This document shows positions 8,395 to 13,644 of a stretch of 24,456 nucleotides of DNA, one piece after another. The position numbers and the translations under genes were made by a program. Under the pieces are notes generated by a model that saw only the letters and a program-made list of their open reading frames with translations, had not been told where the DNA came from and did no database searches. Where the stretch lies: positions 1-24,456 of the forward strand of contig JBEBBU010000126.1 in the NCBI GenBank assembly GCA_041158225.1, in the 5' to 3' direction. The stretch is from JBEBBU01 sp041158225. GTDB lineage: Bacteria > Pseudomonadota > Gammaproteobacteria > Methylococcales > Methylococcaceae. Within the stretch, counting starts at the first letter, position 1. The number at the start of each line of letters is the position of its first letter.

Positions 8395-9133
8395 GACGGG
8401 CTCCGTGATGCTTTTGCCGGCTGGCATGCTGTGAATGATGTTTATGGGTTTCAGCCAGCATAATGGCATCCATCTCCGTAAATCTGAGAATAACAGACTT
8501 GCCCATGCTTATCTTATCAGCACCCTCCTGTATGCTTACCGTCCATGCCTTATGTTCATTCGTGTTAATACTTACAGCATGACCTGCCCTGTCAATCTGG
8601 ACAACCTCACCAGCAACATCCAGATAATCATGGGTTGCATGCGACTGATGATGCCTGGATGGTGCATGATGAAAATAGGGATTGTAGTTCTCCCTCTCCT
8701 GTGAGCTGCCAGGAGCAGGCATGTCTATCACATGCCCCGTATCTGGATGAAGATAAAGGTCTGCCTGCACCTCAGCCTGTGCACTCAATGTCACGACCAC
8801 GTGTTCACCTGCCTTGAGATGATCAAGGTCACCCACCTTGTTATTGGCAATAAGCCGTACCCTCTGCCCATCACTCAATTTCAGGGTAAAACGCCTGTTC
8901 TTACGGTCCAGGCTGACGATCAATGCACGATACTGTCCGTGAGTCAGTAAAGGCTCATGGATCGTTACATCCTTATCAGCCACAGGCGCTTTTGCCTGAA
9001 CCGGTTCAGTGACATTTGCATCTGCAGATGCAGATACTGGCGCCTGTACCCCTGAGGTGGTGCTACATGCGATCAGGTAAGGCAGCGTCAGCACCAGGGC
9101 CAGACGCACAAACATAGGGGGTTTACTGTTCAC
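8387..9133 (-). CDS. His-rich putative lipoprotein with two similar beta-type segments
   Basis: The GTG at 9133 has GGAG 6 nt upstream. The 248-residue product begins with a lipoprotein signal (FVRLALVLTLPYLIAC, Cys23). After a Ser/Ala/Pro-rich linker there are two segments of similar plan, about 68-120 (YRALIVSLDRKNRRFTLKLS) and about 173-226 (AGEVVQIDRAGHAVSINTN), which look like small beta-barrel folds. The linker between them and the C-terminus are rich in histidine (HHAPSRHHQSHATHD near 155-169; HKHHSQHASRQKHHGARHD at the end), which suggests metal binding. It sits 30 nt after the porin gene and overlaps the next lipoprotein gene, so the three act as one operon. No named family is recognised. 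Confidence 0.75.
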   Translation of the reverse strand: MNSKPPMFVRLALVLTLPYLIACSTTSGVQAPVSASADANVTEPVQAKAPVADKDVTIHEPLLTHGQYRALIVSLDRKNRRFTLKLSDGQRVRLIANNKVGDLDHLKAGEHVVVTLSAQAEVQADLYLHPDTGHVIDMPAPGSSQERENYNPYFHHAPSRHHQSHATHDYLDVAGEVVQIDRAGHAVSINTNEHKAWTVSIQEGADKISMGKSVILRFTEMDAIMLAETHKHHSQHASRQKHHGARHD

Positions 9134-9163
9134 ACGGTTCTCCGCAAGCCAGATAACTCTGTT

Positions 9164-10483
9164 TTAGAACTGGTACTGCAGCTGCATACGCTCGTAATAA
9201 AAATGACCATCCGTGATATTGCCTGTCAAGACACCAAAACGGTTACGTATCGACAGGCCATTGGCTATGGAGTCTTTTGCAAAGCTGTACGTCACATCAA
9301 AATCAGTTTCGGCCGGTTCCTGAGTATAACTGGCCGTAGGCGTGATGTAGTAACGCGCATGAGACAGTATGGCTGTCAGCTGTTTATCCAGCCAGTAGGT
9401 TGTAGCCGCAAGCTTGAAAGCACTGCCCGCGCTCTGCCTTTCAATCAGACCGCCTATCATCTGGGTGGTATACAGAGGGTCTGTGGAATATCCAGTACTG
9501 TAGGGCGACAGCAGATCACCGTTGGCAAAAGCATCATCTTTATGGGTGATTCCATTATAGGCCGCCGTCAACCGTCCATATTGCGTATCAACACCTGCAA
9601 TCACACCATATGCCTGCGAGTTTCCAGCCTGCCCCTTACCCGCAAGCGCAATGGTATTGTCGCCGTCACCGGTCTGGTTGGCAAACTGCACGCCGAAAAT
9701 GGGATCAAAGCCTGCCTGGGTCTTGTAGACATAGCTGGCATCAAACCACAGCAACTGGGAAAAGTTGATAAACTGGTTCCACCACAGCTGTACGTTCAGC
9801 GGAGCCCCTTTCTTACCATACTTGATGGCAAAAGCATTAGCCCCCGGCGCAGTCTCGCCGGCCAGCTGTTTGATACCCGAGCCACCGGCATGGCCAGGAA
9901 TGTAAAGGTTACTCTCGTTAAAGGTTCCCTCGGCACGACCGTTAAACTCCAGAACCTTGAGACCGACAAGCGTTATATCGCGCAGGGCATCAACATCAGC
10001 AAACGGTCTGACTTCGCTGTAGACCCCCCGGTATGCAGAAGGCTTCATACGGGAATCCGAAGGCATGATCCAGGGGGTATCCATGATCTGGTCAGGCCCG
10101 CGCAGGGTGAAATAGCGCTGGCTGTACTGCATGTAAGCCTCCGTCAGCGTATAGACAGTGCCGCCTGGCAGGGTAGCATCCACCTGCTTGGGATTCTCCG
10201 GATTCAGTCCAAGGCTGTTGGCTGCGCCAAGGGTAAGGCCAGCCTGGAAGCCCTGAAGAGGAGCTGTCACCAGTCCACCGTAGCCACCCAGCGAAAAAGC
10301 GTTCTGGTCGAGCATTTTGTCATTGCTGTAGCCACGCTCAAAGAAATAGGCGCGGAGGTTGCCATGAAAAGTCGTCTGCTTTATCCAGTCTTCGAAACTT
10401 TCATATTCAGCTGCACCGGATACACCGGATGACAGGATGCCCAGCAAAAGCAACAGGGTAGATCCCAGGGAAAGACAATACAT
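9164..10483 (-). CDS. OprD-like outer membrane porin
   Basis: This is a predicted outer-membrane beta-barrel for uptake of small substrates. From the ATG at 10483 the signal peptide is MYCLSLGSTLLLLLGILSS followed by a cleavage region near GVSGAAEYES. The mature protein has the OprD-family start (FHGNLRAYFFERGY), alternating beta-strand patterns throughout, many aromatic girdle residues and a C-terminal phenylalanine (MQLQYQF) as BAM-assembled barrels require. The total of 439 residues fits the family. A GTG at 10495 would add four residues but has a poorer ribosome binding site. The substrate is unknown. The two lipoprotein genes downstream may work with it. Confidence 0.82.
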   Translation of the reverse strand: MYCLSLGSTLLLLLGILSSGVSGAAEYESFEDWIKQTTFHGNLRAYFFERGYSNDKMLDQNAFSLGGYGGLVTAPLQGFQAGLTLGAANSLGLNPENPKQVDATLPGGTVYTLTEAYMQYSQRYFTLRGPDQIMDTPWIMPSDSRMKPSAYRGVYSEVRPFADVDALRDITLVGLKVLEFNGRAEGTFNESNLYIPGHAGGSGIKQLAGETAPGANAFAIKYGKKGAPLNVQLWWNQFINFSQLLWFDASYVYKTQAGFDPIFGVQFANQTGDGDNTIALAGKGQAGNSQAYGVIAGVDTQYGRLTAAYNGITHKDDAFANGDLLSPYSTGYSTDPLYTTQMIGGLIERQSAGSAFKLAATTYWLDKQLTAILSHARYYITPTASYTQEPAETDFDVTYSFAKDSIANGLSIRNRFGVLTGNITDGHFYYERMQLQYQF

Positions 10484-10509
10484 AGACCCACTCACATTCA
10501 GTTTGGGAT

Positions 10510-10538
10510 AGCCTACTCTAACCGGGCCGGCATGTCAG
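10510..10538 (-). promoter_or_regulatory. Candidate promoter of the porin operon
   Basis: On the minus strand CTGACA (10538-10533) and TAGGCT (10515-10510) are 17 bp apart, about 27 nt before the porin start. The -10 match is modest. The rest of the 10496-10659 gap shows no other convincing site. Confidence 0.3.
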
Positions 10539-10621
10539 AATTGCGATGGTTCAGTTTCAGGCATGCAATGATTACGTGATGATTCGGTCATGATGGTCAT
10601 CAGGCTAGTCCACAAAGAGCG

Positions 10622-10650
10622 TTGAAATTCCTGCGTCAGCCCTTTATCAT
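10622..10650 (+). promoter_or_regulatory. Promoter of tRNA-Pro
   Basis: TTGAAA (10622-10627) and TATCAT (10645-10650) are separated by exactly 17 bp. The predicted transcript start is about 10657, just before the tRNA. No other promoter is seen before the channel gene, so it likely serves both. Confidence 0.65.
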
Positions 10651-10659
10651 CAAGACTAG

Positions 10660-10736
10660 CGGGGTGTAGCTCAGTCTGGTAGAGCACTGCCTTCGGGAGG
10701 CAGGGGCCGGAGGTTCGAATCCTCTCACCCCGACCA
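10660..10736 (+). tRNA. tRNA-Pro, anticodon CGG
   Basis: The 77-nt sequence folds into a cloverleaf. The acceptor arm pairs CGGGGTG with CACCCCG, the D arm lies in GCTCAGTCTGGTAGAGC, and the anticodon stem is CTGCC/GGCAG around the loop TTCGGGA. The T arm is GGAGG-TTCGAAT-CCTCT, and CCA is encoded. The anticodon CGG reads CCG, and the body closely resembles other bacterial tRNA-Pro(CGG). There is no terminator between its 3' end and the next gene 20 nt downstream. Confidence 0.97.
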
Positions 10737-10756
10737 GATTAAAGGTAAGACATAAC

Positions 10757-11722
10757 TTGCGCCTCATATTACGCATCCTGTTTTTCCTGCTGGCGATGCT
10801 GGCACTTGCACCTGCATGCCGGGCTGATACCGACCGTGAAGATGCTGCAGTCGATATAGGCATCTACATCAATCATATCAACAGTCTCTCCTATAAACAG
10901 GGAACATTCACTGTCGATATGACATTATGGTTCCGCTGGAAAAACCCATCGCTTCATCCGGACAAGACCTTTGCCATCAAAGGTGCGACCATTCTTGCCA
11001 GAAGAGATGAATACTCGGGCAGTATGTCAGGCAGTGACGCGCAGTGGGCTGGGGTTGATGTTGTCGCCACACTCGACCAGCAGTTTGATGTCAGACATTT
11101 CCCTTTTGATGAACAGAAACTGCTGATCCAGATCGAGGAAATAGAGCAGGATGGCAACACCTTAAGCTACCGTCTGGATACAGACAACATCCGACTCAAC
11201 CGATCTCTTGCCATCAACGGCTGGAAAATACGCTCAGACCATGCATCGGTTGCCAGGCACGCCTATGAGACCAGCTTCGGCTATACCGGCAACACTGGCC
11301 AGCAGAAATTTATTGCCTCCAGAATGAACTACGAACTGAATATTGCGAGAGTAAGCCCTCTGTCAGGTATAAGACTTATTTTTGCCCCAATCGTGGCCAT
11401 CTTCATCCTGTTCTTTACCTCGCTACTCCCAACCACACAAAGTGCGCGCTTCAGTGTAGGCACAACCGCCATTTTTGCGCTGGTATCATCCCACTATCTG
11501 ATCCTGAGCCAGTTACCGGAAACCGCTTACATCACCCTTGCAGAAAGCATCGTCATTTTTGGTTTACTACAATCCCTTGTCTACTTCATGGTCACGGTTT
11601 ACTCATCCAACGCCCATGCCAGAGGCAAACTGGATCTGCACCAGAAGCTCGACCGGTTTCTCGCCATGGCACTGGGTATGAGCAATGTTTTATTCGCAGG
11701 GTTTATTGCCTGGCTGATCTGA
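10757..11722 (+). CDS. Pentameric ligand-gated ion channel homologue (prokaryotic Cys-loop receptor family)
   Basis: The product resembles bacterial pentameric channels such as GLIC. It has a signal peptide (about 1-23), an extracellular beta-sandwich with VDMTLWFRWKNPSL (about 53-66) and the signature turn HFPFDEQKL (114-122), then four membrane helices at about 204-224, 233-253, 260-282 and 301-321. As in other prokaryotic members, the loop lacks the Cys pair. The M2-M3 linker QLPETAYIT resembles the conserved Pro-containing linker of GLIC. The length of 321 residues fits. The TTG start at 10757 has AAAGG about 9 nt upstream and gives a complete signal peptide; no ATG does. It begins 20 nt after the tRNA-Pro CCA end with no terminator between. 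Ligand and ion selectivity cannot be read from the sequence. Confidence 0.85.
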   Translation: MRLILRILFFLLAMLALAPACRADTDREDAAVDIGIYINHINSLSYKQGTFTVDMTLWFRWKNPSLHPDKTFAIKGATILARRDEYSGSMSGSDAQWAGVDVVATLDQQFDVRHFPFDEQKLLIQIEEIEQDGNTLSYRLDTDNIRLNRSLAINGWKIRSDHASVARHAYETSFGYTGNTGQQKFIASRMNYELNIARVSPLSGIRLIFAPIVAIFILFFTSLLPTTQSARFSVGTTAIFALVSSHYLILSQLPETAYITLAESIVIFGLLQSLVYFMVTVYSSNAHARGKLDLHQKLDRFLAMALGMSNVLFAGFIAWLI

Positions 11723-11812
11723 AAATCCCCGTCACCCTTAGATTGTCTCATGAGCTCCTTCAAATATTCGGGATTCAAACTCCTGGCTTTGGCGTCAACA
11801 GAGATGCCAATG

Positions 11813-11842
11813 CTTGCGCAAGTCATCTAGCCAGACTAGACT
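11813..11842 (+). promoter_or_regulatory. Promoter and palindromic operators of the vapBC-like locus
   Basis: TTGCGC (11814-11819) and TAGACT (11837-11842) are 17 bp apart. Two palindromes overlap them: CTTGCGCAAG at 11813-11822 and TCTAG-N5-CTAGA at 11826-11840. Autorepression by the antitoxin on such sites is usual for this class, so these are good operator candidates. Confidence 0.5.
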
Positions 11843-11871
11843 AACCATTCATTATCACAGGATATTGAAGC

Positions 11872-12087
11872 ATGCAACCCGTCAATATGCTTCAGGCAAA
11901 ATCATCTCTGTCACGTCTGGTAGATGCTATTGAGCAGGGCGAAGAACGCGAAATCATCATTGCGCGGAATGGACGCCCTGTAGCCAGACTGGTGCCCATT
12001 GAAACCATAGCTGTCGGCAAACGGATTGGCATCGCAAAAGGCAAATTTGAAGTTCCTGATCATATCGATATCACAACGAAGAGGTAG
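11872..12087 (+). CDS. Phd/YefM- or VapB-type antitoxin, C-terminus altered by a frameshift
   Basis: The product is a DNA-binding antitoxin of the Phd/VapB type: MQPVNMLQAKSSLSRLVDAI, then IIIARNGRPVARLVPI, then a GKRIGIAKGKF segment. The start ATG at 11872 has AGGA about 9 nt upstream. The present frame ends at 12087 after PDHIDITTKR, 71 residues. Just after GAT-ATC (near 12069-12077) the next frame reads NEEVAQLFLGGVPT and stops at 12119. That is the expected toxin-binding tail of such antitoxins. A single-base deletion near 12070-12077 would explain this. The DNA-binding half is intact, so it may still repress its promoter, but its toxin-neutralising end is lost. Confidence 0.8.
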   Translation: MQPVNMLQAKSSLSRLVDAIEQGEEREIIIARNGRPVARLVPIETIAVGKRIGIAKGKFEVPDHIDITTKR

Positions 12088-12115
12088 CACAACTATTTCT
12101 CGGCGGAGTGCCCAC

Positions 12116-12237
12116 TTGAACCTGCTATTGGATACGCATGTAGCGCTCTGGGCTATTACCGATGATCCCAAACTCGCCCCCCACTCTCCAGTGGTATCCT
12201 TATATGCAGACCAGTAGTTCACACTTTCATATCATCC
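12116..12237 (+). pseudogene. Remnant of a VapC-like PIN-domain toxin
   Basis: From TTG at 12116 the frame reads LNLLLDTHVALWAITDDPKL, the N-terminus of a PIN-domain ribonuclease with its first catalytic aspartate (LLLDTH). It stops at 12217 after 33 residues, against roughly 130 in intact VapC. The shift to the frame of the following gene (CCA at 12211) reads PVVHTFISS, which resembles the next PIN strand and so suggests another one-base deletion. The homology then ends at the start of the fnr-type gene. TTGA here holds the old antitoxin stop and toxin start, probably once ATGA. The toxin cannot be functional. Confidence 0.75.
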
Positions 12238-12975
12238 ATGTTCTCGAATACCTTCCTCCCTAACTATGATCCTGGCCAGAAAGTAGCCTGTGATGTCTGT
12301 AACCTGACTCGGCTATGCCTGAATCCGGATGTGCCACCGGATGAAATAAGCCAGCTCAGCCGGGTAGTGCGACGCAACCGTACTTTGCAGAGAGGCCAGT
12401 ATATCTACCATGCCGGTGACCGTTTCACCGGGATTTTCGCTCTCAAGTCAGGGTCAGCCAAACTGGTATATACCGACAGGCTGGGATGCGACACCGTGAT
12501 TTCAGTTCTGCTTCCCGGAGAACTGCAGGGCTTTGATGGTATGGCCAGCGGCCAGTATCTTTGCTCGCTGGTCACACTGGAAACCAGCAGTTACTGCGAA
12601 CTGCCCGCCCATGAACTCAGCCAGGTCACTCAGGATGCACCCAATCTGCAGCGGCTGTTCCAGCAGAAAACCTGTGAGATGCTGAACGGATTTATTGAAA
12701 GGATAGCCAATGCTCAGCGACCCGCTGAGGAACGGCTGGCCAACTTCCTGCTGGATCTTGCGCAACGCCATATGGAACGCGGATTTTCTGCGGAACAGTA
12801 CCACCTTAGCCTCACCCGCCAGGAAATAGGCAACCATCTTGGGCTGGCTCTGGAAACTGTCAGTCGCCTGTTGGGCAAGCTGGAATGTGCCAACATGATC
12901 CGCGTGCAGGGCAAGCATATCCAGTTGCTGGACATGCCAGGCCTTGGCAGACTGAGCGGAAAAATACCATCCTGA
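12238..12975 (+). CDS. fnr: FNR-type oxygen-sensing transcription regulator (Crp/Fnr family)
   Basis: This is a homodimeric regulator that binds TTGAT-N4-ATCAA sites when it carries an oxygen-labile [4Fe-4S] cluster. All four cluster cysteines of E. coli FNR are present with the same spacing: Cys18, Cys21, Cys27 (ACDVCNLTRLC) and Cys120 (SSYCELP). A cyclic-nucleotide-like beta barrel (about 35-140) and dimer helix are followed by a helix-turn-helix, LTRQEIGNHLGLALETVSRL. There Glu206, Ser209 and Arg210 match the DNA-contacting residues of FNR. The protein has 245 residues. No Shine-Dalgarno-like sequence precedes the only possible start (12238). The region before it is the toxin remnant. Two matching FNR boxes lie just downstream at 13015 and 13517. 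Confidence 0.92.
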   Translation: MFSNTFLPNYDPGQKVACDVCNLTRLCLNPDVPPDEISQLSRVVRRNRTLQRGQYIYHAGDRFTGIFALKSGSAKLVYTDRLGCDTVISVLLPGELQGFDGMASGQYLCSLVTLETSSYCELPAHELSQVTQDAPNLQRLFQQKTCEMLNGFIERIANAQRPAEERLANFLLDLAQRHMERGFSAEQYHLSLTRQEIGNHLGLALETVSRLLGKLECANMIRVQGKHIQLLDMPGLGRLSGKIPS

Positions 12976-13014
12976 TCACAACCCGACAAGGATCAATTTC
13001 GGCCAGAAAAAAGT

Positions 13015-13056
13015 TTGACCCAGATCAATAACCATAAAAACCATATGGAATATCGT
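13015..13056 (+). promoter_or_regulatory. FNR box and class II-type promoter
   Basis: TTGAC-CCAG-ATCAA at 13015-13028 differs from the FNR consensus in one base. If it is centred at -41.5, as at class II activated promoters, the start is about 13063. A TATCGT -10 box falls exactly where expected at 13051-13056. The site lies 40 nt after the fnr stop and 95 nt before the small membrane protein gene. Confidence 0.7.
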
Positions 13057-13122
13057 GTATCCACCCTGAATGTAGGGGATATTACAAATCCAATATTCAT
13101 TCTAATGAAGAGGAGACACCAG

Positions 13123-13284
13123 ATGGAAAATGAAAGCAAAGATATGTTCTGGTACTACATTGCCGGCCTGATTGGTGCGGTCATCATGGTGCTTGTGGTT
13201 GTCAAGGGCAGTGAGCACGACAAGTATGCGACGGCAGCAGCTGCTATCAAGGAAGACTCAGCCAATTCATCTTACAAGCGCTGA
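13123..13284 (+). CDS. 53-aa single-helix membrane protein, unknown function, likely FNR-activated
   Basis: The start ATG at 13123 has a strong AGGAG about 7-9 nt upstream. The product is MENESKDMFWYYIAGLIGAV (1-20) continued by a hydrophobic stretch to VVVKGSEHDKY, then a polar Ala/Ser-rich tail ending in SSYKR. One transmembrane helix spans about 9-28, with the negative N-terminus probably outside or in the periplasm and the charged tail in the cytoplasm. Its size and topology recall the tiny accessory subunits of terminal oxidases (CydX, CcoQ), but I see no sequence match and do not assign it. It has its own FNR-type promoter and a strong terminator, so it forms a monocistronic unit next to fnr. 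Confidence 0.8.
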   Translation: MENESKDMFWYYIAGLIGAVIMVLVVVKGSEHDKYATAAAAIKEDSANSSYKR

Positions 13285-13310
13285 TCTTCATACACGTCAA
13301 AGGCAACCCG

Positions 13311-13348
13311 AACCCCGGCTCCATCGTCAGGATGGTCCGGGGTTTTTT
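13311..13348 (+). terminator. Rho-independent terminator of the 53-aa gene
   Basis: AACCCCGG (13311-13318) pairs with CCGGGGTT (13337-13344), and CCATC pairs with GATGG inside around loop GTCAG. A run of six T residues follows the upper stem. It ends 27-64 nt after the stop codon. Confidence 0.9.
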
Positions 13349-13373
13349 ATGCCTGCTGCCCTATCAATCGGGC

Positions 13374-13405
13374 AAAAAAAAGCGCGTAGATTCTCATCCA
13401 CGCGC
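13374..13405 (-). terminator. Rho-independent terminator on the minus strand
   Basis: Read on the minus strand, GCGCGTGGAT pairs with ATCTACGCGC over ten base pairs (one G-U) around a GAGA tetraloop, and eight T follow (13381-13374). No minus-strand gene ends here. The nearest, metF, is 2 kb away behind a plus-strand gene. On the plus strand no T run follows the hairpin. Confidence 0.85.
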
Positions 13406-13411
13406 ACAATT

Positions 13412-13484
13412 CTGTCGAAGCGTGCTGTCATGTCTTCACATCCCGGCACAGGAGATAGCATAGGCTGTCGAACGCTTCCTGTCA
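13412..13484. repeat. Pair of related 19-20 nt direct repeats
   Basis: CTGTCGAAGCGTGCTGTCA (13412-13430) and CTGTCGAACGCTTCCTGTCA (13465-13484) share both ends, with a changed centre, 34 nt apart. They sit inside the candidate small RNA region and could be protein sites or exposed RNA motifs. Confidence 0.45.
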
Positions 13485-13516
13485 GTGACCATCATCAAGT
13501 GCAATAAACCATGATT

Positions 13517-13530
13517 TTGATCCAGATCAA
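13517..13530. promoter_or_regulatory. Perfect FNR box upstream of the secreted protein gene
   Basis: TTGATCCAGATCAA is an exact TTGAT-N4-ATCAA site, 115 nt before the start codon at 13645. No -10 box is found at the class II distance on the plus strand. A TAACAT at 13605-13610 would put the box near -93, a possible class I position. The site is symmetric and could also act on the minus strand. Confidence 0.75.
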
Positions 13531-13644
13531 ATGATGGATTTATTGATTACAGGCGGAACAAGATTTCATTCAGATGAGTTTAAAGTCTCAGCCTCGCAAG
13601 CCGATAACATGATTACCCCGAGTTCCCTGCAAGAGGAAACCAGC

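Larger units (their letters stand above)
13374..13510 (-). ncRNA. Candidate minus-strand small RNA between two FNR-linked genes
   Basis: The stretch between the two terminators and the second FNR box holds no plausible protein gene. The minus-strand terminator at its left end implies a transcript running leftwards. The FNR box at 13517-13530 is at its upstream end and could control it in either direction. A transcript starting just left of that box would be about 100-135 nt. Two related motifs lie inside it (13412-13430 and 13465-13484). I find no convincing -10/-35 pair for it, so the 5' end is a guess. Confidence 0.4.

Noticed and set aside
10660..10736. tRNA-Pro as an attachment site for an integrated element
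   Set aside because: No integrase and no repeat of the tRNA 3' end was seen in the window.
11723..11826. A minus-strand frame with NPEYLKELMRQSKGDGDF in the gap after the channel gene
   Set aside because: It looks slightly protein-like but continues into the channel gene's complementary strand and has no convincing start; it may be chance or a very old remnant.
13374..13440. A minus-strand frame starting MTARFDRIVRVDENLRAFFC in the non-coding stretch
   Set aside because: It is only 34 codons, runs through the strong minus-strand terminator and has no good ribosome binding site.
13172..13507. A plus-strand frame of 111 codons covering the small gene and the spacer
   Set aside because: It overlaps the well-supported 53-aa gene in another frame and runs across its terminator; the composition is not protein-like.
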